This document shows, in pieces, positions 1 to 9,219 of a stretch of DNA of 37,706 nt. This DNA is from an uncultured Candidatus Altimarinota bacterium. GTDB lineage: Bacteria; Patescibacteriota; Gracilibacteria; BD1-5; UBA6164. A program made the translations under genes and the position numbers. The stretch spans positions 1 to 37,706 of the forward strand of contig CALHAQ010000055.1 of assembly GCA_937931775.1 (NCBI GenBank). Reading direction: 5' to 3'. Under the pieces are notes generated by a model. That model made no database searches and was not told where the DNA came from. It was given only the letters and a program-made list of their open reading frames with translations. How positions within the stretch are numbered: the first letter of the stretch is position 1; each line of letters opens with the position of its first letter.

Positions 1-192
1 TAAAAGGGCAAGTTCCAAAGATCCTTCAGCTCAACCATAAGCCTTCAGATAATCTTGTCGTCCTTTCCCATCTTGCATTTCTTGTAATACTAAATTCAAG
101 GTACTAGTGGTCAAAATCAGTAAGAAACCAATCATAAGTACTGCAGCTATGATAGAATATCCCTCATTTCATGTAGAAAATTGTTGTTTCAT
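1..192 (-). CDS. PilX-like minor pilin, N-terminal part (3' end off window)
   Basis: Partial gene: it starts at ATG 192-190 and runs off the left edge after 64 codons. The N-terminus has a short hydrophilic leader, then a Gly-Tyr-Ser-Ile-Ile-Ala-Ala segment and a single hydrophobic helix (about residues 13-30), then a more polar region. This resembles a PilX/GspK-type minor pilin with Gly at the -1 processing position and no obvious Glu at +5. Two UGA codons read as Gly. It starts 2 nt after the stop of the next upstream prepilin gene, so it is the last visible member of the pilus operon. Family assignment rests on the N-terminus and context only. Confidence 0.65.
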
Positions 193-194
193 TT

Positions 195-812
195 TTAATT
201 GGTTTCTATTAATCGTTCACTCAGAGTTGTTTGAATATGCATTATATTATTTTTTACAATATCTGGTGCTAATCATTTAGTATAAGAAGGTCTTGCTGTA
301 AGAATGATACTGAGTCTAGGAATTTTAGTATTTGTTATGATAAAGTGTATATTTTCAAAATGTATAAAACTATTACTCAAAGGGTAATAGTCTCATGATA
401 TATCCTTTTTAATAATATGACAAGCACTATTTACATCACTACAATCAGTAGATACACTCCCTACCCGAGTCCAAAGATTCATAATTTCATCAAAGTACCC
501 AATAGTATATTCACTTGTTCAAACACACAATCCATCAGCAGATATCACTCATCATAAAAGATCCGGAGATTGGCAGGTCATTGCAAAACTCCTAACTCAA
601 GTAATCCCATTTCTTCTAACATTTTCAGCTATATCTTCAACAACATTCTTAATGTTCTCCTGCATAACTCTATTGATTTCTACCCTTGCAGACATTTGAG
701 ATGAAAATAAAAATATACTCATTACCGATATCATCATAATCCCAAAAATCATGATAGAAACTATAAGTTCTACCAAAGTAAAAGCTGATAATGTTTTAGT
801 AGTATATTTCAT
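195..812 (-). CDS. Type IV prepilin-like protein (FTLVEL motif)
   Basis: 205-aa protein with a class III signal: a short basic leader, Ser-Ala, then FTLVELIVSIM, with Glu at +5 and a hydrophobic helix to about residue 32. Such proteins are cleaved by PilD-type prepilin peptidase and assembled into a pilus or pseudopilus. The remainder is a globular domain of unknown specificity. The ATG overlaps the previous stop as TAATG, and a GGAG ribosome site lies just upstream (about 819-824), which favours this start over the TTG at 827. At least four UGA codons encode Gly. The residue before the predicted cleavage site is Ala, not the usual Gly. Confidence 0.85.
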
Positions 813-1423
813 TATATTCTTCTCCAATCAGTAATTATAGTTTGAATCTCATATTCGTGATATCATCTCTTAAACCAAATAACTTTCGAGGTAATAAGAA
901 AAGCATCTATAATATCATTCCCTGTATCATCTTTCGCATTTTCTATATAGAGGTATCTCATAAATGGTGTATCTCTATTAGGTCATGAGCAATTATAGGT
1001 ATATACATTATCAATACTTAAACAAAGTCCGTATTCTGATTTCATAGCAAGTACTTCAGATTTTGATTCTGATATAGTTGTCCCAAGCATATTTACAATT
1101 ACTTCTCCTGTCAAAAAATCATTCTCAAATATATAATATTCTCATGGGGTAAATAGCTTTACACTAGGAGAATATACTTCCTCAGGGTTCTGTTGGTTCC
1201 AGATTTTTAAAGATGTATAATTTGTATCTCGAATACTTCTAAATAGTTCTAATTGCTCACGTGCAAGATTTGAAGCAATAATAGAGTTTTTGTTATATTC
1301 ATTAATATTTAAAGAAGAAGCTAGTAGTGCGTAAATAGAAACAAGTCATAGCGAAAATACAAAAATTCCAATAAGAACTTCTATGATAGAAAAGGCAGCT
1401 GATGTTTGTCTATATATATTCAC
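812..1423 (-). CDS. Type IV prepilin-like protein (FSIIEV motif)
   Basis: 203-aa protein with the N-terminal leader MNIYRQTSAA, then FSIIEVLIGIFVF, a typical N-methylated pilin helix with Glu at +5. It is probably a PilV/GspI-like minor pilin. The start is a GTG (1423-1421) with no clear Shine-Dalgarno sequence; it is chosen because it places the hydrophobic helix at the usual distance from the N-terminus. It ends in TAA overlapping the next ATG (TAATG), indicating translational coupling. The -1 residue of the processing site is Ala. Family level is certain; subunit identity is not. Confidence 0.8.
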
Positions 1424-1438
1424 AAATATAAAAAAATA

Positions 1439-1963
1439 TTAATAATCAGAAATATAGGATTTTGTATAATAAGTAATCTCTTTCTGTAGTACTGGAGAGC
1501 TCGTTCACCTGTAGGATAGTAAAATACTCACGGTATCGGATGTAAGAGATCAAGAGATACTTCCACTTCCTGTAATAGAGTCAAAACTAAATAGTCTATC
1601 ACCAGTTCCACCGTCTATACTACTCACAACAATACCTCTTGGAAGTTTTTTTATCTTATACGCTCATGGAAGAGATACAATATCAAGAGATCATGTAGAT
1701 ACTACATAATCTAGTTGTGTTGCTCATGAAGCAAAATAAAGTCAAACATTCAAATTTCCAGATCCAGTATCCAAACCATGAATAGCTAGATTGCGAGCAT
1801 CTAGAAGACTTTGTGTTACTTCTCTTGCTGCCTGTTTTATAAGTGTCTTTTTTTGATGATGAGCATAGGGAAAATATGTAGCTAATGAAATAATAGATAT
1901 GATAGTAATAACAATCATAAGCTCAATGAGAGTAAATGCTGGAAATATGATATTTCGTTTCAT
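1439..1963 (-). CDS. Type IV prepilin-like protein (FTLIEL motif), GspH/FimT-like
   Basis: 174-aa protein beginning MKRNIIFPA then FTLIELMIVITII, the canonical prepilin signature with Glu at +5. A charged helix follows (KKTLIKQAAREV, about residues 38-50), then a beta-rich C-terminal half, which fits a GspH/FimT or major pseudopilin fold. ATG 1963-1961 lies 3 nt beyond the stop of the PilC gene. Under the standard code it would stop after 73 codons; with UGA = Gly it runs on to TAA at 1439-1441. Again Ala precedes the Phe at the predicted cleavage site. Confidence 0.85.
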
Positions 1964-1966
1964 ATG

Positions 1967-3043
1967 TTATGATACGGTTTGGGTAACTTTAAGAATGGCA
2001 CCAAATATAGCAAAAGCAAACCATAAAACAAAAACCCCAGCTATGAGAATAGCTATAGGTTCTATCCATTTTGTAAGACTTCATAAAGAGTAGTTCACTT
2101 CTCTTGTATATTGATCTGTAAGTTTTTTTGTCACTGTATCTAGAGAAGCCGTCTTTTCTCATACAGACAACATCTGTAAAAAATCCAATGGAAATAATTT
2201 ATGTTCTTCATCTACTTCTTGCATCGAGTCAACTATTTTTTGTCATGCAGATACTTTTTGCATTACTTCAAGTAAATGAGCTTCATATACCATGTTATCA
2301 AGAGATTTAGCACTAAGAGATAGTGCCTTTACTACAGGAACTCCAGAGGCTACAAGACTCCCTAAATTCGTAGAAAGTGATGCAAGGAGAAAGTTTTTAT
2401 ACACCTTTCATATCAAAGGAAGTCCGAGAATAAAATAGTCTAGATTTGCACGTCCCTTTTCAGTATTCTTGTATCCATAAAACAGTACAATAGAAGTAGC
2501 TAGAAAAAGTAATATTAAAGCCCAATTAAAAATTACAAAATTTGAAGTAGCAATAAGAGCCCTTGTAGCAAGAGGAAGAGTTACCTCAGAAGTTTCAAAG
2601 AGTTGACTCACCGCAGGTATTACATAAATAAGAACTATAACTATAGCAAGAACTAAGAAAAGAAAGATAATTGCAGGATATGTTAAAGCTCCTTTAATCT
2701 TCGAACGTAAATCATAACTTTTACGTAAATTTTCGGAAAGATTTGCTAAAGATATGGAAAGTTTTCAAGTAGTTTCACCAGATTCTATTATTGATACTTC
2801 ACCAGGACTAAATATTTGTGGAATTTTTTTCATAGACTTACTAAATGAATCTCCTGAAGATACATATGTTTGCAGTTGTGTGATTTTCTCTTTAAAAAAT
2901 GGATTACGGATTTTTGTTTGCACTGAATCAAGAGTTTCTGAAATAGTCACCCCTCCATCAAGCATAACAGATAGGTACTCATAGAAATTAAATTTATCAA
3001 CAAGAGAAACTTTCTGAAACATAGAGAGATTAATATTTTTCAT
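1967..3043 (-). CDS. pilC: Type IV pilus inner-membrane platform protein, PilC/GspF family
   Basis: 358-aa polytopic membrane protein. Two copies of the T2SSF domain are visible: residues about 15-130 (motifs LSVMLDGGVTISETL and FSPGEVSIIESGETTG) and about 215-330 (LGSLVASGVPVVKAL and LQMLSVGEKTASLD). They are separated and followed by strongly hydrophobic segments (about 118-142, 165-190 and near the C-terminus). PilC/GspF anchors the assembly ATPase to the pilus base and moves pilins into the growing fibre. The family is usually around 400 aa, so this is slightly short at the N-terminus. It lies between the pilO-like gene (5-nt gap) and the prepilins. No assembly ATPase gene is in the window. 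Confidence 0.9.
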
Positions 3044-3048
3044 TTCTT

Positions 3049-3597
3049 TTATTTATAGTACAAAGTAAGAGGTATATTGGCCTGAATGTTTCCACTAGAT
3101 TCATTCATAGGGTAATTGAAATCTGTAATGTAAAAACGATACGTAGATCATTTTCCTGTAAGCTTATCTATAAAAGAAAAGAGTACCTTTTCTCAAGAAA
3201 CAACAGCTGAAACATTAATAAGAGCCTTTTTAAACCCTAGATCACTGATACTATCAGAAGTGAGGGAAATATCTCTAATAATAATTCTATCATCACCAAG
3301 GTTTACATCTCTAGCATAGGAATAAATATATTCAATAATATCAGCATCCGAAAATACTCCTGTAAACCCAGCAATATCATCAGTAAGCTCACTCCCCTCT
3401 TTATTTAAAGAGTTTTTAAGTTCATTTAAGCGAGCAAGTGTATCCTGTTTCTGTTTTACCTCTAGCGTGTTTTGCTCCCGAGTATCCAGCTGAACTTGCA
3501 TGTCTGAATATATATTTTTTGTAAAAAATAAAAGTACAAAAAATGATGCTAGTATCAAAAGATATGAGAGAAAATTATTTTGAGTATATTGTTTCAT
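3049..3597 (-). CDS. PilO-like pilus assembly protein
   Basis: 182-aa protein with a short cytoplasmic N-terminus, one transmembrane helix (about residues 11-27), a coiled-coil-like polar stretch (about 30-70) and a C-terminal alpha/beta-type domain. This is the architecture of PilO, an inner-membrane alignment-complex subunit that pairs with PilN. The call relies on topology, size and position between the PilN-like and PilC genes, not on a strong motif. ATG 3597 follows the preceding stop by 4 nt. UGA encodes Gly once near codon 136, after which the ORF continues to TAA at 3049-3051. Confidence 0.6.
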
Positions 3598-3601
3598 GAT
3601 T

Positions 3602-4129
3602 TTATTTAAGTGTAAATTTTCAACTAAAGTTTATTCTATCATAACCCGCAAGAGTTTGTATAAATTCTACATCAAATAAAGCTCCCTCTTCAAGGGCTTT
3701 ATATGCTCTAAGAAACTTTACTATTTTTTCATAAGCATATCCACTATCATTTGTTTGAGCCGATATATCTATTGTTGCTTGTCATGAAGAATAGTTAAAC
3801 CCTTTTGATTCTAAGCCATAAATACCAAACTGTTTTCGCAAGTGAGAGACAAACTTAGGAATATCAGATTGCAGAGCAAGTTCATCCAAAAAAGAAGAAT
3901 GTTTGTCATATATACTATATATCTGTACATTCTCATCTGATTGTAACTCTTCTATAGATCCTTCGATTTGTGACACTCTCTGAGAAAGAGATGCATTTTC
4001 TTCTACTAAACGAGAGTTATAAAACCCAAGAGCAATAGTTCAAATAATCACAAAGAGTAAAAAGGATATAGCTACGTAAAATGTGGATGATTTTTTCTTC
4101 TCATAAAATTTTGTATCAACAGCTGACAT
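3602..4129 (-). CDS. PilN-like pilus assembly protein
   Basis: 175-aa protein with a lysine-rich cytoplasmic N-terminus (VDTKFYEKKKSS), one transmembrane helix (about residues 17-37), a coiled-coil segment (about 42-65, rich in Glu, Ser and Gln) and a small C-terminal domain with a PilN/PilO-like ferredoxin-type pattern. It probably forms the alignment complex with the next gene product. The start ATG 4129-4127 gives the TM helix a normal position. It sits 24 nt downstream of the small pilin gene and 4 nt upstream of the PilO-like gene. The assignment is structural and contextual. Confidence 0.6.
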
Positions 4130-4153
4130 ATAATTTCCAGGGGTTAGTATGTA

Positions 4154-4573
4154 TTATCCATTAAGAACACTGAGTATAAATCGTGTTATTGGCCAAGAAA
4201 GCCATATGACTACTATCCCAATGATAACATACACGATAGTTTGACGAGACTTTTTCAATTTTTCTTCATCCCCACTTCATATAAGAATTTGAAATCCAGC
4301 ATATATAATATATATCACTGCAATAATTGAGATAAATGTAAGAAGATATCGTATTACGTCTTGTATATATTCTGAAGCTGATCTATCATTTTCGATTCCA
4401 CCTAATGTATCTTGAATAGCATCAATACCAGCTTCTAAACCACATTCTTCACCATCATTACAATATCTAACTGCTGGAGCTCCATCATCAACACCAAACC
4501 ATGCTCATGAAGCAGGAGATAGAGAAAGTCCAAATATACATAGCAGAACAAAAACATATCGTAAAATTTTCAT
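4154..4573 (-). CDS. Small two-helix pilin, TrbC/VirB2 (T4SS pilin)-like
   Basis: 139-aa protein. A signal peptide with an SPASGA cleavage region (about residues 1-24) is followed by a short polar Cys-containing segment (two Cys near residues 38 and 43). Two transmembrane helices follow (about 75-92 and 112-130), separated by a basic loop (GDEEKLKKSRQT). This organisation is typical of TrbC/VirB2-type pilins common in CPR genomes. It is the first gene of the minus-strand pilus operon and has a plausible promoter at 4605-4631. Whether it is a true conjugative-type pilin or an accessory membrane protein cannot be settled from sequence alone. Confidence 0.65.
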
Positions 4574-4604
4574 GAGAAAAGGTGTTAAGATTTACTTTTA
4601 AAAA

Positions 4605-4631
4605 ATTATATATAAATTAAAGGAAACTCAA
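4605..4631 (-). promoter_or_regulatory. Putative promoter of the pilus operon
   Basis: On the minus strand a perfect -10 TATAAT (4610-4605) is preceded by TTGAGT (4631-4626) with a short 15-nt spacer, or alternatively by TTTTGA two bases further up with a 17-nt spacer. The predicted leader to the ATG at 4573 is about 25 nt. It lies in the 85-nt divergent gap with the TraB-like gene. Seen by eye only. Confidence 0.4.
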
Positions 4632-4658
4632 AACCTATTTTCTCATACTCTAATATAT

Positions 4659-5681
4659 ATGCATGCTCGACGACTCATTATCTGATATGTATTTTTTATA
4701 TGTGTCTGTATTATGAGTGCTTACATATATGGTTTTACAAGCCTTAGGTGAGTCTTATGATCTCTTTTACTATACTCTATTATTACATATTTCTTACATA
4801 TAATTTTCGCAAAAATAAGATCAAAACCACTTCTTTCATTTTTTGATTTTTTCCCACTATTCTTATATAAATCATCTATATATATTTCACTATCTTTTAT
4901 CTTTATTGGGTGATTTCTATACTATCAAAATACTCTCTTTCCTGCGAAAATTCCAACATATACTCTCAGTAATGGTGATAAAACAATAATATTTCAAACT
5001 ATGAGTCATATAGGGTCAGAAAGCTTTTATGCAAACATACAACATGATATCTATGCTGCAAAAAAACAGGACTATGTCTTGTATTACGAATGAGTGCAAG
5101 CTGGAAGTGAGGAAAATAATGCTGCATTTAACGAGGCTCTAGGTATTGATTTTGCACCATGAATTTATGATAATTTCTCTCGTCTTTATGGGGTGAGAGC
5201 ACAAGATAATAATGAGTTTTTATGACTCGTAAATAATCTTGATTATAATATAGATCTCGATCTCGATAGAGTGATGCAGTTGTATCGAGACCGAGTTTGA
5301 TCAGAACAAAAAGCATCTATTCTATGAAATGAAAAAGTATATGACCTGAATAGTAATGTACTAAAAACACTCTCACAATTATCAGAAAAAGAACTGATAG
5401 TATTGAGGTTTGTAAATCAAGGAATTTTAAATTTTATGATGAAACATGCATCGTTAAGAAATATCATTATTCAAAATCTTTGAAATACAGATATTTTCTC
5501 TGTGATACTTGAAGGAAGAAATTCATTCCTTGCGAAAGAAATACAAACTCGAAATGATAAAAAAATATTTATTACTTACTGACTTATGCATTTCTCATGA
5601 GTATATGAAATACTCAAGTCTATGGATGAAAATTGGGAAATTATAGATACAAAATATTATCAAGTTATTAGTCGCTCATAG
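4659..5681 (+). CDS. Membrane-anchored TraB/PrgY-like protein
   Basis: 340-aa protein. Three N-terminal hydrophobic segments (about residues 6-27, 31-50 and 73-90) precede a globular domain. This domain contains TMSHIGSESF (about 113-122), a VLYYEGV strand (about 139-145) and, near the C-terminus, YGLMHFSGVYEIL. The pattern of xxxH, an acidic strand residue and GxxH matches the TraB/PrgY/TIKI fold, whose characterised members are metalloprotease-like or pheromone-shutdown proteins. Family members usually carry their TM helices at the C-terminus, so the N-terminal location is unusual. At least 11 UGA codons are used as Gly. The stop TAG overlaps the 3' end of the convergent PrsW gene by 14 nt. 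Confidence 0.55.
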
Positions 5682-6615
5682 TTATATATCCTACGAATAT
5701 ATAAAGCAAAAATAAATATATAAATACCACTCAAATATATCAAAAAGTAATAGCTATATCAAAAAAAGCATGACTCACTATTGCAAGTAGAGAAAATACT
5801 CCAAAAAGTAGATAAGCTTTATTATATTTTCATGCTAAGGCTAAGAGCATATAGAATCATGCTGCAAATATCATACTACAAAGTATATGGAGAGCTATGG
5901 TAAAAAGTGATCTAAAAAAAGTAATTTGTAGAAGTGAACTATCTATTTCTCTAAATTGAAGATAAGAATATACATATAAAATATTTTCAAAAAATGCAAA
6001 ACCTAAAGCTATTACTCAAGCGGTAATAAGCATTTTATTAAAATTCAAATTATTCCCAGAGGGAATGATACTTAAATTAGAGGAATACTTCATTCCTTCT
6101 TCTAGAAGTGCTATTATGATATAATATCATCAAATAGCTCCTAATCCAGTAAATACGAAACTTCCTGATTCTATAGATTGAGAAACTCAAATATTTACAG
6201 CAAGTGTATAAACAATAAATATACTGAAGGATGAAACACATAACAAAAATATAATTCCTCAGGTAGATCGTATATACGATCTGACACTCCCTGAAAATAA
6301 TCAATATGAAATAATAAAAGAAACTATCAATATACTCAAGAAAAATAAAGAAAGTGGGACTATAAGATTTGTTCAAAAAAATGAGTCTACAACAAAAGAA
6401 AGTGAGAAAAATATTTCTTCTAGTAGATTTCAAATAATAAACATATCCTGATATATAAGTGGAAGAGTAGAAATGACTCAAGCAATAATCCCAATTAAAA
6501 ACTGTCCACGGCTAACTCCTAAAGATGAAAAACTTGTAAATACATACATCCAAAACAGTAGAGGAAGTAGTAATATAAGTACTGAGAAAATAATAATAAA
6601 AACCTGTAATATCAC
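5668..6615 (-). CDS. PrsW-family intramembrane protease
   Basis: 315-aa polytopic membrane protein with about eight hydrophobic helices. It carries the family motifs: LLEEGMK (Glu172, Glu173, Lys176), FAFFENILYVY, LHILCSMIFAAGF, and SHAFFD near the C-terminus. PrsW proteases (known for cleaving an anti-sigma factor in Bacillus) belong to a superfamily of membrane-embedded proteases and CAAX-type enzymes. This makes a link with the nearby sigma/anti-sigma pair imaginable but unproven. The GTG start (6615-6613) is chosen because it precedes the first helix directly; a TTG at 6651 is an alternative. No Shine-Dalgarno sequence is visible. UGA codons lie in several helices. Confidence 0.8.
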
Positions 6616-6674
6616 AGAATAATTGTAGAAAATATATACGCTAGAATACAAAAAAACTTAAAAAATTCAAAAAT

Positions 6675-6701
6675 AAAACTCTGAGATATACTCAGAGTTT
6701 T
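6675..6701 (-). terminator. Rho-independent terminator after the beta-propeller gene
   Basis: A perfect 11-bp stem AAAACTCTGAG / CTCAGAGTTTT (6675-6685 and 6691-6701) with a 5-nt ATATA loop. It lies 12 nt beyond the stop of the beta-propeller gene, and A/T tracts make it usable in either direction. Confidence 0.8.
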
Positions 6702-6712
6702 ATGGAAATATA

Positions 6713-9010
6713 TTATTCAAATATAAGATTAGATTTTTCTGAAAGATTCCAATCATATGAAGATATCCGATTGTCAGAAATACCATACACAGTATTTCAG
6801 ATATACAATGCTCTTTTCATTTGCATATCTCTATATTCCCATGACTTATCTCCTATATAGGACCATAGTGATGTATCCTTATAACAATAGTTTGGTATAT
6901 AAGTATTGTATGGTTGATCATCTTCACAAATTATTTCTCCATTTACAGTTTCTTTACAAAGAGGTTCTCATTGTGAACTATATTTTTCACATTCCTCAAG
7001 TCTTTTTTCTTCTACACCTGATATATCTATATGGCTCGTTTTATTTTGAACCTGTATACCAGAGTCTTTGTCTATACTAATAGAAAAGAGCCCATTATAA
7101 TAGTCTAAAGTTCTCCAGTTATCATCTTTTTCATAAAGTGTTGCTGGGAGGAGAAGTGTTGATTTATCTTGATTCCATACAAACATCCTTGGGTTATTTA
7201 GCGCTTCACTATAACTTCCTTTTCCTCAAAGCGTCTCTGTGTATAACTGTTCTACTATGATTCATTTATAGTTTCATAGTTCACATTCTTTTTCCTGAGT
7301 GGCAGTAAGGTCATTATCTCAGCATTTCTTATCATAATTGATTTTATATAAGTCTACTTTAACCCCTGCTGTCGTAGTACCTCCCCACTCATTTATTTTT
7401 GTATCATAACCAAGTCATATAAGGTGAGTATCATCATATGGATGGAGATATGTTGAAAATCATGGTATTTTTAATTCTCATAATACTTCTGGTTTACTGA
7501 TATTACTCAAATCAATAGCAAAGAGTGGATCTATCTGCTCAAAGGTAACAAGAAAGAGCTTATCTCCTATGAATCTACTTGATTGAAATGTCTCTCCTGG
7601 AGCTAAATTTGTAAGGCTTGAAACACTATTAAGATCTTTATCAAGAACATAGAGTCCTGTTGATCTCTCTGGTTGCCACTGTGAAGTAATGATTCTGAAA
7701 TTATCTTCATACTCATCCATAGAGTATTGATTGAGAGGAGCTCATGGGATAAGAGCTGAATCTTGATATGATATATTTTGTTTATCTATATTTAGCTTAT
7801 GGATAAGTGTATTTTGACTCCCTCCCCAGAAGAATGGCATAGCGCAAAGAGCGTTTGGTGGACAAGAAAAATTATCCTGTTGCCAAATCCCTTCAGTCAT
7901 ATAAAGATTTTCACTACTCATGAATATTTCACTATTACTTCCAGCAATAACTTGAGTCGTTACGTCTTGTTCAGGATCTTCTAAATTAACAATAGATATT
8001 ATATTATACCCAGGGTTAAAGCCTGAATTTTTTATCGTTTCTGCATCAGGAAAACTATACGATATAGAGCTACAGTCAGCTATATTTCCAGCTGAAACTT
8101 TATAGGGCAAGTCCTTATTTTGTATAGAAAGGTTTTGCTGGTCCTTGTTGTCTGTTCTTGATATATCAAGCTTCTTAGGAAGAATTGTATCTACATCAAT
8201 CTCAATATCATCTACTGATGTAATATTATAATATGGGTAATTAAAATAATTTCTTGAAAGTACATAAACGTGATCTCCAATTCTTCGAGACTTATTATAA
8301 TCTCCATCACTACTATAGAGCTTAATAAGTTCTGGTTTTTCTATATTTTTTGTATCAAATACTATAGTGTAAGTTTTAGAGTTTCTATTTATATAATAGC
8401 CTCTCTTAGAATAATCAGTTTGTGAATATGAACTTGCTATAATTGCCAGTCTTCCATCTGTTACATAGAGTTGAACATTATAAAATGTTTTTGGCATATT
8501 AATTTTCTTCACTACTGATAAATCTTCTCCGTTAAAGAACCCTGCCTTTGAAGTTCTTACTATATATACAGCTTGCTCTGTCTGATTATAGTAATAATGA
8601 TATTTTCCATCTGTTTTAATAATATCTGACTCATCTACTCACGCAACTTGAGTATTTGTAGCAGAAAAATCATCTCCTCCTCATCCTACTCCATCAGCGA
8701 CTGCTGATTTAGCTGTCACAGAACTTGATTCAGAATCTTGCACTGCCATTTCCATAATTTCAGGACCAAAACCTCCTCGATAAGAAAATCCATTTTTATA
8801 ATTATTTTCCCAATAAGATTTTATATACTCCTCCATTACATCTTCAAAAGCACTACAACTATCAAAGCTCTTCATCTTGAAGTCAACTTCTAACTCCTTT
8901 GTTTCTTCTTTTTCTAATTCATCAATAATAGAGTCATCGTCTATAGTCGCTGCAGATACTGAGTTTCAAATAAGACATAGACACATACATATCCAAAATA
9001 CATATTTCAT
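6713..9010 (-). CDS. Secreted beta-propeller domain protein (PF09826-like)
   Basis: 765-aa exported protein. It has an N-terminal signal peptide (about residues 1-20, ending VSAA) and an acidic linker. The hallmark of the Beta_propel family follows: NTQVAGVDESDIIKTDGKY at about residues 123-141. Repeated blade-like segments continue to the C-terminus (for example LYVTDGRLAIIASSY, FRIITSQWQPERSTGLYVLD, FSTYLHPYDDTHLIGLGYD and a final RALYIGNTVYGISDNRISSYD). Family members are extracellular or membrane-attached proteins of unknown ligand in bacteria and archaea. The gene lies downstream of the ECF sigma/anti-sigma pair in the same orientation, but a terminator hairpin intervenes. It has scattered Cys pairs and no catalytic motif. 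Confidence 0.85.
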
Positions 9011-9021
9011 AATTACCATCT

Positions 9022-9183
9022 TTAATAAATAAATATATATCACTCCCTTGCGCTTCTCCTCCTTAAAAGTAAGAAGGAGAAAATACCAAGGAGCATATAG
9101 TCGGCTTTAACTGAGAAAAGAAATCTCTCATCTCAATAACTATAACGATAGAAAAAAATATAAGTGACAAAAAAGTCACTCAT
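9022..9183 (-). CDS. Possible small ORF or leader peptide (53 aa, uncertain)
   Basis: Reading UGA as Gly, an ATG at 9183-9181 opens a 53-codon frame ending TAA at 9022-9024. The product begins MSDFFVTYIFFYRYSYG and has a hydrophobic stretch MLLGIFSFLLL followed by RRR, like a tail-anchor or LPXTG/PEP-CTERM sorting tail. Its first codons coincide with the terminator hairpin after the anti-sigma gene, so it may be chance. It ends 12 nt before the ATG of the beta-propeller gene, where a leader peptide could lie. No Shine-Dalgarno sequence is visible. I do not recognise a family. Confidence 0.25.
9053..9081 (-). promoter_or_regulatory. Hairpin in the 5' region of the beta-propeller gene
   Basis: A 10-bp stem TCTCCTCCTT / AAGAAGGAGA with a 6-nt loop (about 9055-9080), one G-T pair. 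It lies about 45-70 nt upstream of the beta-propeller start, with an AAGGAGGAG sequence in one arm on the mRNA strand. It could be an attenuator or RNA-stability element. Confidence 0.35.
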
Positions 9184-9184
9184 A
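9159..9184 (-). terminator. Terminator after the sigma/anti-sigma operon
   Basis: On the minus strand AGTGAC TTTTTT GTCACT forms a 6-bp core (9163-9180), extended to about 11 bp by ATATG/TTATAT with one G-T pair. A run of seven T follows. It lies 36 nt after the stop of the anti-sigma-like gene. Confidence 0.65.
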
Positions 9185-9219
9185 TTTTATCAAAATCTGA
9201 AGTATTTACGAGTTTTTGA

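Noticed and set aside
812..827. TTG start at 827 for the FTLVEL prepilin
   Set aside because: ATG 812 has a GGAG ribosome site and overlaps the previous stop as TAATG.
6077..6481. 134-codon minus-strand ORF under the standard code
   Set aside because: It is a different frame within the PrsW gene; code 25 reading of the 5668-6615 frame gives family motifs, this frame gives none.
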